From assembly GCA_016713985.1 (NCBI GenBank), contig JADJOD010000001.1, positions 124,001 through 188,000 of the forward strand: a stretch of DNA of 64,000 nucleotides. Direction: 5' to 3'. The stretch is from Lewinellaceae bacterium (GTDB lineage: Bacteria > Bacteroidota > Bacteroidia > Chitinophagales > Saprospiraceae). How positions within the stretch are numbered: position 1 is the first letter of the stretch; each line of letters opens with the position of its first letter. A model generated the notes under the pieces. It was not told the origin of the DNA. It did no database searches and worked only from the letters and a program-made list of their open reading frames with translations. The position numbers and the translations under genes are program-made. Of the stretch, positions 44,875 through 53,668 are shown piece after piece.

Positions 44875-46230
44875 TCATTGCAGGCTATGATTGGATGTAA
44901 AATACGCCGCGTATTCCGGAATTTTAGTCCCGAGATAATACGGCATGTTCATCAACAGGAATGGCGTTCCCTTAGCAGTTTGTACCTGGCTGACCGAAAA
45001 CTGATTGGCGAGTAATCGAATGGCAAAAGGATGGCCACATGCTTCCATAAACTGGTGCAGGGAGCGCAAAGTGCCCGATTCGCCGGACTTGACCTCTATC
45101 GGAAGGATGTATTGTTTATGAACGTGCAACAGGTCAACCTCGGCTTGGCTGTTGGCATTTTCGCGCACCCAAAAATGTGGTTTGTAGGAGGGGGTATCGT
45201 GCTGTGCCATAAGTTCCTGCGTGACTAAATGCTGTACAATCCGCCCTTTGTACAGACTATTCATATCCTCCAACCCGATCATATCTGCTTGAAGTTGCAT
45301 GGCGTGGTTTAACAGGCCTGTATCAAGAAACTGTAGCCTCGGCCTTTTTTTAAAATCTGTTTCCAAGGGTGGGCGGACGCTGCTGCTGGGGTAGATCAAC
45401 TGGAGAACACGTGCCTGATCCAAAGATCGCAGCGCTTCGCCCACTTCCCGTGACCTGTAATGGGAATGGCCAAAGCCTTCGAATGACACCCGGTCTTTCT
45501 CCTGCGGCGCGGTGTAAATCACATGTTGCATCACCTTTCTATCAGTCGGGTTTCGCGCATATTTGATCACATCGTCTTTGTATCCTTGCCAGAGCGATTC
45601 GTATGTGTGCGCCAAATTGGCCATGCTCTGTTCGCCAAGGTATTGCCGGACGATCTCGGGCATCCCGCCGATGGCAGCGTATGTATGAAACAGCTCCAAA
45701 AGCGTGTCGTGGGCATGCGGCTCGACGGGTATCCGGTTCAGCGCTTCAAGGGCGGCAGTATGCCCGATGGCCATCAGAAATTCCTCGAAGTCGAAAGGAT
45801 GCAGCACCATTTGCTCCACACGCCCTACCGGGAAAGAGGGTACTTCGCGCAGCGCAAACTCCAATAGCGAACCGGCAGCCACCACAAAAATATCCGGTCG
45901 TTCCTCGTAGAAATACCGCAACATCTGAATTGCGCGCGGAGATTCCTGAATTTCGTCGATAAACAACAGTACAGACCCTTCGTCTTTGGGTGTATTGGTA
46001 CTGAGGAATACGGCCTCAATAATTTGCCGCACATCCTTCGAGCCTTCAAAAAACCGCTGATGCGCCTTTTTTTCCATGTTCAGCGGTATAAAATGGCGAA
46101 ACTCTTTCGAAAACTGGTTGACCAAGGTTGACTTGCCCACTTGCCGGGCGCCCCGGATGATCAGCGGCTTGCGATTCGGGTTGTTTTTCCATTCCAATAA
46201 GCGCCGGTAGGCTTTTCTTTCAAAATTCAT
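44875..46230 (-). CDS. AAA ATPase with DUF4143 domain (ATPase 2)
   Basis: A 451-residue protein: RKAYRRLLEWKNNPNRKPL, Walker A IRGARQVGKSTLV, Walker B VLLFIDEIQESPRA, sensor AAGSLLEFAL, GRVEQMVLHPFDFEEFL, then DUF4143 with AEVDLLHVHKQ ... LPIEVKSGE. It belongs to a different branch from ATPases 1 and 3. Start 46230 (MNFERKAYRRLLEW) was chosen, as the 25 residues upstream have no family match. No partner gene is obvious. Confidence 0.88.
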   Translation of the reverse strand: MNFERKAYRRLLEWKNNPNRKPLIIRGARQVGKSTLVNQFSKEFRHFIPLNMEKKAHQRFFEGSKDVRQIIEAVFLSTNTPKDEGSVLLFIDEIQESPRAIQMLRYFYEERPDIFVVAAGSLLEFALREVPSFPVGRVEQMVLHPFDFEEFLMAIGHTAALEALNRIPVEPHAHDTLLELFHTYAAIGGMPEIVRQYLGEQSMANLAHTYESLWQGYKDDVIKYARNPTDRKVMQHVIYTAPQEKDRVSFEGFGHSHYRSREVGEALRSLDQARVLQLIYPSSSVRPPLETDFKKRPRLQFLDTGLLNHAMQLQADMIGLEDMNSLYKGRIVQHLVTQELMAQHDTPSYKPHFWVRENANSQAEVDLLHVHKQYILPIEVKSGESGTLRSLHQFMEACGHPFAIRLLANQFSVSQVQTAKGTPFLLMNMPYYLGTKIPEYAAYFTSNHSLQ

Positions 46231-46349
46231 AATACATTTGTAATATTTACGGGGCAAAACTATATAAATATTGTAACAAATACAGAGTAATTGTTTTTCT
46301 GTCATGCTTGATTAACCCAACAGCGACCGCAAATCAATACTATGCTGAG

Positions 46350-46400
46350 TGCAGAGCAGCGGTTCGGGAAGTTGCCGTCGGAGATGATGGGGGAGTGATT
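46350..46400 (+). pseudogene. AraC C-terminal remnant, third copy
   Basis: GCAGCGGTTCGGGAAGTTGC encodes QRFGKLPSEMMGE-stop, the last residues of the same AraC tail seen at 43.2 and 44.8 kb. The rest of the 46306-46568 gap shows no gene. Confidence 0.65.
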
Positions 46401-46586
46401 TTGCCTTGCCTTCGCCCTTTCTACCTTCATATTGACGGAAAATGCTACAAGATTAACGGAAAATGCCACTTGGGAGGGGTATGTTTGTGGCGTTGGTTTT
46501 CACGAGGACTTTAGGTTTTGGTGTGAATCTGGGAGGAAGCCGAAAATCCTGTTAAGAGTAGGCGTCTAATGAATAAATATTTTATC

Positions 46587-47000
46587 ATGTCAGACACAAA
46601 TGTTGTAAATCTTTCTCTTAGAAACGGAAAGTCCGTCCTCGTAACCTCTAAATCCAATGCATTAAACACTCAAAAAGCCGTCGTGACAATTACTCAGGGC
46701 GGCCGTTCCTCTGTACACACTTTTACAGGGCAAGGTGAAAATGCAGACATGGCTGTGGATGGCGGTTCTGAAAAATCCATCTTCGCAATGTATCCCAATC
46801 CAGACACGTGGGATATTAAGGTTGAACTTTTAAACAAACCTTCTGGCGCAAGCGATTTTAGTTCTTCGCGCGCTAAAATAGGCGCGGTTGAAAAAACTGC
46901 TGAAGGTAAAAATGTCTGGGAGATTGTGTCGGAAGACAGCACCGACAACGATAACAACGATACTGTTTTGAGGATTGAATCAGATGGTACAAATAGTTAA
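46587..47000 (+). CDS. Orphan protein between ATPases 2 and 3
   Basis: A 137-residue protein (an ATG at 46569 would add six residues). It has no signal peptide or membrane helix. It looks beta-rich and is rich in Ser, Asn and Asp, with an acidic tail (EDSTDNDNNDT). Its AT content is higher than that of the flanking repeats. I recognise no family. It is the only plus-strand gene in the island and is followed immediately by repeat R copy 2. Confidence 0.55.
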   Translation: MSDTNVVNLSLRNGKSVLVTSKSNALNTQKAVVTITQGGRSSVHTFTGQGENADMAVDGGSEKSIFAMYPNPDTWDIKVELLNKPSGASDFSSSRAKIGAVEKTAEGKNVWEIVSEDSTDNDNNDTVLRIESDGTNS

Positions 47001-47006
47001 TAAGGA

Positions 47007-47230
47007 CTTTCCCGCCTCGCCCGGTCTTCCCTCCGCGCCGGTGTCTTTTGACCTGGCGCACCCACGCGGGATACCAGACCAAGCCCACGCACTCCACCGT
47101 TCCGCCTGGTGAAAAACAAGCGCGGCAAAAACAAGCAGGGTTGAGCGTCTCCGGGTGCTCAACCTTGCTCTTTTGTATGGAGCGTACTGTCGGTAAACTG
47201 CGCCTGCGATTCCATCGCCGGTAGGGGCGC
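47007..47230 (+). repeat. Hairpin repeat R, copy 2, with short AraC remnant
   Basis: This copy matches R copy 1 through the hairpin (GGTTGAGCG-TCTCCGGG-TGCTCAACC) and beyond (TTGTATGGAGCGTACTG, then GCGATTCCATCGC at 47200-47212, the start of the AraC tail). Stem changes relative to copy 1 are tolerated as G-T pairs, suggesting that the fold is kept. It lies between the orphan gene and ATPase 3. Confidence 0.8.
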
Positions 47231-47351
47231 AAACAAAAGGAATTGAAAATCAAATACTAAGCAGGCTCAATCAAACAATACATCCAGCGTCAGGTCCTGC
47301 GCAACCGTTGCTAAAAAATGCTCGTTTCGCTTGGCCCCAAAAACGCTGAGC

Positions 47352-47399
47352 AGGGCGAGGAACACATTCCGCCCCGCCCGGTCTTCCCGCCGCGCCGGT
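47352..47399 (+). repeat. Truncated 5' part of repeat R
   Basis: CGCCCCGCCCGGTCTTCCCG and the following CCGCGCCGGTATCTTTTG match the first ~45 bases of R copies 2 and 3, without the hairpin. The 47001-47448 gap otherwise holds only R copy 2. Confidence 0.6.
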
Positions 47400-47448
47400 A
47401 TCTTTTGCCATTCGCAGGTATCCTTGTTCCTAACGCTTGCTCCCGAAC

Positions 47449-48612
47449 TCAGAACTGCGGCAGTTCCTGCTCCAAAAACTCTAATAACCCAACGACTTTC
47501 AAATCATCGTTATAGTGCCAGGCATCTCCTTTTGGAACTATGATATACTGTGCATCCGGCTTTAAATCCTCCATACTTTGATAAAACCCTCTGGAAGGCG
47601 TCGGTTTTACATCGTACTTGATTTCCAAACAAAGCGTATGACCTGAAGGTGTTTTTATCAGCAAATCTACCTCGGCGCCACCCTGCGTACGGTAATAAAA
47701 CAACTGCCCGCGTCCAGCCATCGCACGCCGAATTTCTTCTATCGCATATCCCTCCCAGGATGCCCCGATTCTCGGATTGCTTTGCAAGTGGTCAAAGCTT
47801 TGTACATGAAGCAAGTAATGTAAAAGCCCGCTGTCTCTGATGTATATCTTAGGGGACTTGGTCAGGCGTTTTCCGATATTCACGAACCATGGCTGTAAGC
47901 GGGTAATCAGAAAGCTCCCTTCCAGTACATCCAGGTAGCGTGTTACAGTAGGGGCGGATATGGCCAGCGAATTGGAAAGTTCACGGATGTTCTGCTGCCC
48001 GGCGTGTACATGGCCCAGCATCCGCAACAAACGGTCAAATAAAACCGGGTTGACGTCAATACCTAAAATCCACAGGTCCCGCTCAATGAAGCTTTGAATA
48101 AACTGCCGGTGCCAATCCCAGGTAAAATCCAGGTCAGGCGCCAAACTCGCATCTGGAAATCCGCCACGAAGCCAGTGCTCGTTCATGGGCATTAGCGTAC
48201 GTACTTCGCTGATACTGAAGGGTGTCAGTTCAAAATAGGCGATACGCCCGGCAAGGGATTCAGCACTATGCCGAAGAAAATCCGGAGAAGCCGAACCAAG
48301 CAGTATGAATCTGGCAGGTTCCCGTTTTTTGTCAATCAGCGCACGCAACAAAGGGAACAACTCGGGCATTCGCTGCACCTCGTCAATGATAACGCATTTG
48401 TCCAGGTGTTGCTCCAAAAACCACTCTGCGCGCGATAAACGGAAACGGTCGCTGTCCAATTCCAGATCAAGATAAAGGCTTGGTTTCTGAATCTTTTGCT
48501 GGAGTTGTTTTGCCAGGGTGGTTTTACCCACCTGGCGCGGGCCTATGAGGCCTGCTGCCGGGAAAAAAGTGAGGCTTTTTAGCAGTTGATCTGTGACATT
48601 ACGAGTAATCAT
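47449..48612 (-). CDS. AAA ATPase with DUF4143 domain (ATPase 3)
   Basis: A 387-residue protein: Walker A LIGPRQVGKTTLAKQL, Walker B CVIIDEVQRMPELFP, sensor ILLGSASPDFLR, SLAGRIAYFELTPFSISE, a winged-helix part (NIRELSNSLAISAPTVTRYLDVLEGSFLI), then DUF4143 with AEVDLLIKTPSG ... LCLEIKYD. Start 48612 (MITRNVTDQ) was chosen. Its overall plan is closest to ATPase 1, but the sequences are well diverged. Confidence 0.88.
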   Translation of the reverse strand: MITRNVTDQLLKSLTFFPAAGLIGPRQVGKTTLAKQLQQKIQKPSLYLDLELDSDRFRLSRAEWFLEQHLDKCVIIDEVQRMPELFPLLRALIDKKREPARFILLGSASPDFLRHSAESLAGRIAYFELTPFSISEVRTLMPMNEHWLRGGFPDASLAPDLDFTWDWHRQFIQSFIERDLWILGIDVNPVLFDRLLRMLGHVHAGQQNIRELSNSLAISAPTVTRYLDVLEGSFLITRLQPWFVNIGKRLTKSPKIYIRDSGLLHYLLHVQSFDHLQSNPRIGASWEGYAIEEIRRAMAGRGQLFYYRTQGGAEVDLLIKTPSGHTLCLEIKYDVKPTPSRGFYQSMEDLKPDAQYIIVPKGDAWHYNDDLKVVGLLEFLEQELPQF

Positions 48613-48675
48613 CTGCAAAAATATTCTTTTTATCTTTGTAAATAACAAATAGGGCTTTGTAATTTACAAGGATAA

Positions 48676-48848
48676 ATATTCCCACCTCGATTGGTCCTCC
48701 CGCCGCGCCGGTGTCATCGGGACAGGTTATGACCCGGCGCACTCACGTGGGATGCCAGGCCAGGCCCACGCACGCCACCGTTCCGCCTGGTGAAAAACAA
48801 GCGCAACAAAAACAAGCAGGGTTGAGCATCTTCGGGTGCTCAACCCCG
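48676..48848 (+). repeat. Hairpin repeat R, copy 3
   Basis: This copy matches copy 1 over nearly its whole length, including GTCATCGGGACAGGTTATGA and the hairpin GGGTTGAGCA-TCTTCGGG-TGCTCAACCC. It follows the 5' end of ATPase 3 by about 60 bp. No AraC remnant follows; the next sequence is a different palindromic repeat. Confidence 0.85.
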
Positions 48849-48855
48849 CTCGCGC

Positions 48856-49145
48856 CGGGGCTTTGCCCCGCGTGTACAATCCATCGGGCTCTGCCCGCAA
48901 TCAAACCGGAATCGCGCAAGATTTTCTTTCAAGTACAATTCCGACAGATGAACAATACGATTCTGTAAGGCTTTCAAAACCCTACAGAATTTTTTGCAAA
49001 ACCAAATACACCCTTCTTCTTTCCGGTGTTTTTCGCGGTGCCTGGCCTTGTACGACGGATTTCCAAATCCGTCGCAGTACGCAGCGTATCGGCGGACTTG
49101 GAAGTCCGCCATACATTTCCCCGCTGGCGCCGGGGCTCTGCCCCG
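48856..49145. repeat. Cluster of REP-like palindromes before rpoN
   Basis: CGGGGC-TTT-GCCCCG (48856-48870) and CGGGGCTCTGCCCCG (49131-49145) are near copies, both in GCGCC...GCG context. Between them GACGGATTTCCAAATCCGTC (about 49057-49076) and GGCGGACTTGGAAGTCCGCC (49091-49110) are two self-palindromes that are also nearly complementary to each other. No gene is supported in 48849-49156. Confidence 0.75.
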
Positions 49146-49156
49146 CGCCCCAAACC

Positions 49157-50824
49157 TCACAACCCCTTCCGCAACCGCGCCACCGGAATATTCAGCTGCT
49201 CCCGGTATTTCGCCACGGTACGGCGGGCGATGTTGTAGCCTTTTTTCAGCAGGATGGTTTTGAGTTTTTCGTCGGACAGGGGGCGGCGTTTGTTTTCTTC
49301 GCCGATGATGTCGGTGAGTATTTTTTTCACTTCGAGTGTCGACACTTCTTCACCGTCCTGGGTGCTGAGGCTTTCCGAGAAAAAGTCTTTGAGGCGTTTG
49401 GTGCCGAATTCGGTTTGCACGTATTTGGAATTGGCTACCCGGGAGACGGTCGAAATATCGAGCCCTGTGGTGTCGGCGATGTCTTTCAGGATCATCGGGC
49501 GCAGTTTTTTCTGGTCGCCGGTGAGGAAATAATCTTCCTGGTGCCGGAGAATGGAGCCCATCGTGAGCATCATGGTTTGCTGGCGCTGTTTGATGGCGTC
49601 GATAAACCACTTGGCGCTGTCGATTTTTTGTTTGATAAACAGCACGGCTTCTTTTTCCTTGCGCGAGGGCCGGCGGCCGTTGCGCCCCGAATGGAAAGCC
49701 TTGAGCATGTCGCGGTACTGGTCGTTGATGCGCAGGTCGGGCGCGTTGCGGGCGTTGAGGGTGAGCTCGAGTTCGCCGTCGCGGTTGGACACCAGGAAAT
49801 CGGGCACCACGTAATTCAGCGCCCGGTCGCCGCGGGTAGCGAAGCCGCTGGCGGGTTTGGGATTGAGTTTCAGGATTTCATCGACGGCCGCCTTGAGGTC
49901 TTCCTCGTCGATATTGAGTTGGCGGCAAAGTTTGGGGTAGTGCTTTTTCGTAAACTCGTCGAAGTACTGGTCGATGATACGAATGGCGATCTGAACGGCT
50001 AATTTTTCCTCGTAGGAGATCGTGTCTTCGTCCTGGCGCAGGCGGTGATGCAGTTGCAGCAGGAGGCATTCGCGCAGGTCGCGGGCGCCGATTCCCGGCG
50101 GGTCGAACTGCTGAATCCGGGTCAGGATACGGTTGATTTCCTTTTCGTGGGTGGAAATATTCTGGCTGAACAGCAGGTCGTCCACCATGGCGGCCGATTC
50201 GCGGCGCAGGTAGCCGTCGTCGTCGATGGAACCGATGATCTGCATGGCGATGGCGTGTTCCCGTTCATCGTTGAGGTCGAGCAGACCGAGTTTGTTGTTC
50301 TAAGTATTCGTGGAAGGTATTTTCAAAAGCGAGTGGAATGGATTTTTCCTCTTCGTCGCCGCCGCGTTCTTCGCCGCGGGTTTTGTACGTGGAAGGGTCG
50401 TCTTCGATAAAATTCACCAAGTAATCGTCTAATTCCACGTCGTCGTCGCGGAGACTGACCGCGTCGTCTTCGTCGGCATAATCGTCGGAAGTGTCGCGGT
50501 CTAATTCGCCCAGCACGTCGGAGTCTTCGGAAACGTTGGTTTCCGGCGCCCGGTCGTCGTCTTTTTCACCCGCTTCCGCTTTTTGTTCGCGTTCATAAAA
50601 ACTCAGATCGGCGTCGGCGAGGTCCATTTCGGACATTCCTTCCATCAGGTCGGCGGTTTCGTCGCCTTCTTCAAGCGCGGGGTTGATCTCCAGTTCTTCC
50701 TGGATACGTTGTTCGAGCGTGGCCGTCGGTATCTGCAACAGTTTCATCAACTGAATCTGTTGCGGGAGAGCTTTTGCTGAAGTTTTTGGGAGAGTGATTG
50801 TTTTGGTCCGTATATAGATGCCAT
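49157..50824 (-). CDS. rpoN: RNA polymerase sigma-54 factor, two frameshifts
   Basis: Sigma-54. Reading from the ATG at 50824: MASIYGPKQSLSQKLQQKLS, a frame change near 50770 (one C missing from CCC), QQIQLMKLLQIPTATLEQRIQEELEINPAL (region I), an acidic region II, a second change near 50297, then NKLGLLDLNDEREHAIAMQIIGSIDDDGYL and the core-binding part, and at the end the RpoN box ARRTVAKYRE. All domains are present once the two indels are ignored, so an assembly error is more likely than loss. It directs enhancer-dependent transcription. Confidence 0.9.
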
Positions 50825-51144
50825 TTCAGAAAGGGATTACTATGAAAAAAAAATCACAATTGTTATCAGGTAAACCGGCCGTAGCAAACAAAGGGCCAAT
50901 TTTAAAAATTGTGTCGGAATTTATTCAGGGTTTTATCAACATATTTATTGACAATTCATCTAAGTATTTAAAAATCAATAGTTTATTTTAAAAAAACAAA
51001 AAATCTATATAGTTCAAAAAACTTAAAAATTTTTGGCAAGGCTAAGGGAAATTATACACATTTTGATTTTTTTAACGTTTGAAAATCAAAATTGAAAATC
51101 CGCGACGAAACCGCCGTTTGCGTCCGGGCCCTCGTTGAAAATGA
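50825..51144. other. AT-rich intergenic stretch without a recognised gene
   Basis: The region upstream of rpoN is strongly AT-rich (runs such as AAAAAAAAA and TTTATTTTAAAAAAACAAAAAA) and probably carries the rpoN promoter. No conserved ORF, RNA or repeat was recognised. Confidence 0.5.
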
Positions 51145-51438
51145 TATAGTCAGATTACTCTGCGGGCTGCCGGTGCAACAGTGACAAAGGCTACCGGCAT
51201 TCCCAATTTCCCGGCGTTTACCTCGGGCCACAGTACGTTTTCTGCAGCAGGAGCCGAGGTATTGTCGTACCTGTTCCCCGAGCATGCCCCCGATCTTCAG
51301 GCCATGGCAAAAGAAGCCAGCGATTCCCGTATATACGGTTGTATACACTACCGTTTCGACTGTGAAGTCGGGCTCGACCACGGAAAAAAAATCGGCGATT
51401 TCGCCATTCTGCGCGGCCAGAACGACGGTTCGCAGTAA
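51145..51438 (+). pseudogene. 3' fragment of a vanadium-haloperoxidase/PAP2-like gene
   Basis: Only the C-terminal end remains: FPAFTSGHSTFSAAGAEVLSYLF, SDSRIYGCIHYRFDCEVGLDHGKKIG. SGHS and SR-x5-H match the second and third vanadate-site motifs; the first (K-x6-RP) is missing. An in-frame TGA at 51142-51144 precedes the homologous part. It is not a copy of the gene at 5034, since the surrounding residues differ. A terminator follows. Confidence 0.75.
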
Positions 51439-51465
51439 TTAACTCAAGTTTTTAGTGGAAATTAC

Positions 51466-51501
51466 AACCGCCTGCGATAAAAGCCGCAGGCGGTTTTTTT
51501 T
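51466..51501 (+). terminator. Strong rho-independent terminator
   Basis: CCGCCTGCG (51468-51476) and CGCAGGCGG (51485-51493) form a perfect stem extended by AA/TT, followed by eight T. It closes the haloperoxidase fragment and isolates hflX, which suggests that the fragment was once a full transcribed gene. Confidence 0.85.
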
Positions 51502-51579
51502 ATCCGTATCCTGCAGACACTCCGGTAAAACGCAGCGCGACCGAACTTTTTCTTTAAAAAATCCTTTTGATTGCCTTGT

Positions 51580-51587
51580 TATCTTTG
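51580..51587 (+). promoter_or_regulatory. -7 box TATCTTTG for hflX
   Basis: TATCTTTG followed by CC matches TAnnTTTG, 45 bp before the hflX ATG at 51633. Confidence 0.55.
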
Positions 51588-51632
51588 CCAAATAAATCGG
51601 CAAAGGAATCTGTACCTAATTCAACCCGATAT

Positions 51633-52841
51633 ATGGCCAAAGAATGGACGCTCGGCGAAAAAACCGCCGGCCTGAAAAAAGAAACGGAACACGCCGTGCT
51701 GGTAAGCCTCATCACGCCCGACGTGAACGAAACGCAGGCGCACGAATACTTAGACGAACTCGAATTTCTCGCCGCCACTGCCGGGGCCGAAACGGTCAAA
51801 CGTTTTACCCAGCGCCTGCAACACCCGGAACACCGGACTTTTATCGGGAGTGGCAAAGTGAAGGAGATCGAACAATACCTCGAACGCCACGAAGAGATCA
51901 ACATGGTCATTTTTGACGACGACCTCAGCGGCAAACAAACCAACAACCTTGAAGAAGCGCTGAAAGTCAAGATCGTCGACCGCTCCACACTCATCCTCGA
52001 TATTTTTGCCAACCGTGCCCAGACCGCCCAGGCGAAATCACAGGTCGAACTCGCCCAGATGAAATACCTCCTGCCCCGTCTGCGCGGCTTATGGACGCAC
52101 CTGGAACGCCAGCGAGGTGGTATCGGGATGCGTGGCCCCGGTGAAACGCAGATCGAAACCGACCGCCGACTGGTGCAATACCGCATCAAAGTCCTCGAAG
52201 AAAAACTGAAAGACATCGACCGGCAGTCGCAAACCCAGCGCAAAACACGCGCCGAACTCATCCGCGTCGCACTCGTCGGCTACACCAACGTCGGAAAAAG
52301 TACACTCATGAACCTGCTGTCCAAATCCGACATCCTGGCCGAGAACAAACTGTTCGCCACGCTAGATACGACGGTGCGCAAGGTAGTGTTCGGCTCCATA
52401 CCTTTCCTGCTGTCGGATACGGTCGGTTTTATCCGCAAACTGCCGCACCACCTCGTGGAAAGTTTTAAAAGTACCCTCGACGAGGTGCGTGAAAGTGATA
52501 TTCTCCTGCACGTGGTGGATGTAGCGCATCCCCAATTTGAAGACCATGTACGCACGGTGCAGCAAACCCTCCAGGAACTCGGCGCCGCTGAAAAACCCAC
52601 CTTGATGGTGTTTAACAAAATGGACCTCTACCGCGACCGCTGGCTCGACGACCTGCTCGACCAAAATACCCGGAAAGAGATCGAACAGGACCTGCAAGAC
52701 CGCATGCGCGAGACGTTTGGAGAAAGTATTTTTATCTCCGCACATACGAAAGAAGGCATCGACACCCTGCGCGAACGTATGACACGCCTGATCAAGGAAG
52801 CTTATGTGATCCGGTATCCGCACCAGGCGAAGGCGTGGTAA
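51633..52841 (+). CDS. hflX: Ribosome-associated GTPase HflX
   Basis: A 402-residue GTPase. The N-terminal HflX domain has FIGSGKVKEI, DRSTLILDIFANRAQTAQAKSQVELAQMKYLLPRL and GIGMRGPGETQIETDRR, followed by the G domain with G1 GYTNVGKST, G3 DTVGFIRKLPHHL and G4 NKMD. HflX splits stalled ribosomes under stress. Start 51633 (MAKEWTLGEK) fits the promoter; the upstream in-frame start at 51567 would overlap it. Confidence 0.96.
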   Translation: MAKEWTLGEKTAGLKKETEHAVLVSLITPDVNETQAHEYLDELEFLAATAGAETVKRFTQRLQHPEHRTFIGSGKVKEIEQYLERHEEINMVIFDDDLSGKQTNNLEEALKVKIVDRSTLILDIFANRAQTAQAKSQVELAQMKYLLPRLRGLWTHLERQRGGIGMRGPGETQIETDRRLVQYRIKVLEEKLKDIDRQSQTQRKTRAELIRVALVGYTNVGKSTLMNLLSKSDILAENKLFATLDTTVRKVVFGSIPFLLSDTVGFIRKLPHHLVESFKSTLDEVRESDILLHVVDVAHPQFEDHVRTVQQTLQELGAAEKPTLMVFNKMDLYRDRWLDDLLDQNTRKEIEQDLQDRMRETFGESIFISAHTKEGIDTLRERMTRLIKEAYVIRYPHQAKAW

Positions 52842-52887
52842 TTAAACCGCTTCCACACTCTGTTGTTATTGTTGTCAAAAAAATGAA

Positions 52888-53613
52888 ATGCCCGTCACCT
52901 GGTACAACGGTTTGGTAAAAAAATCAGAGCCCATCGCTCCGAATGTCAAACAATTCTGGCTCGAACTGCCCGAAGTCGGCGCCTTTGATTTTAAGGCCGG
53001 CCAGTTCGTCACTATGGACCTGCCCATTGGCGACAAACGTTTGCAGCGCTGGCGCAGTTATTCCATCGCCAATGCCCCGGACGGCACCAACGTGGTGCAG
53101 TTGTGTATCGTAAAATCGGCTGACGGGATCGGCACGCGGTATTTGTTCGAGGACGTGTCGCCCGGCTCGTCCCTGCGTTTTAAAGGACCCGACGGCGCCT
53201 TCGTGTTGCCCGATACGATCGACAATGACCTCGTGTTTATTTGCACCGGCACCGGCGTCGCACCCTTCAGAAGTATGTTGTACGACCTGCAAAACAGCGG
53301 CAAACCGCACAAAAATATCCACCTTATTTTTGGCGCCCGCGAAGAAAGCAGCATTTTGTATCGCACTGAATTTGAAGAATTTGTGCGTACTATTCCCGGT
53401 TTTCGCTACGACGTGGTCCTGTCGCGCCAGCCCGAATGGCCGGGTTATAAAGGCCATGTTCACCAGGTCTACCTCGAACAGTACAACAATGCCCGGCCCG
53501 ACGTGGATTTTTACATCTGCGGCTGGAGCAATATGATTGACGAGGCGGTGGCCAATCTCTTCGGGAAACTGGGTTACGACCGCTCACAAATCCATTACGA
53601 ATTGTACGGTTAA
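52888..53613 (+). CDS. FAD-dependent ferredoxin/NAD(P)H reductase-like protein
   Basis: A 241-residue FNR-fold protein: FAD-binding RSYSIAN, NAD(P)-binding CTGTGVAPFRSML, and ICGWSNMIDEAVANLFGKLGYDRSQIHYELYG at the end. It probably transfers electrons between NAD(P)H and a small redox carrier or oxygenase. No iron-sulfur domain is attached. It starts 46 bp after hflX. Confidence 0.85.
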   Translation: MPVTWYNGLVKKSEPIAPNVKQFWLELPEVGAFDFKAGQFVTMDLPIGDKRLQRWRSYSIANAPDGTNVVQLCIVKSADGIGTRYLFEDVSPGSSLRFKGPDGAFVLPDTIDNDLVFICTGTGVAPFRSMLYDLQNSGKPHKNIHLIFGAREESSILYRTEFEEFVRTIPGFRYDVVLSRQPEWPGYKGHVHQVYLEQYNNARPDVDFYICGWSNMIDEAVANLFGKLGYDRSQIHYELYG

Positions 53614-53668
53614 CGGAAAATCTGTTTTTCGCTACCTTCGTCCGAAGTAATTACGAAGGAATATTGCC

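Noticed and set aside
43279..48612. The three ATPases as transposase-type insertion sequences
   Set aside because: They are AAA/DUF4143 proteins without DDE or serine-recombinase motifs, and no terminal inverted repeats bound each gene.
48836..50002. 388-codon plus-strand ORF across R3 and rpoN
   Set aside because: It joins repeat sequence to the complement of rpoN; rpoN on the other strand explains the region.
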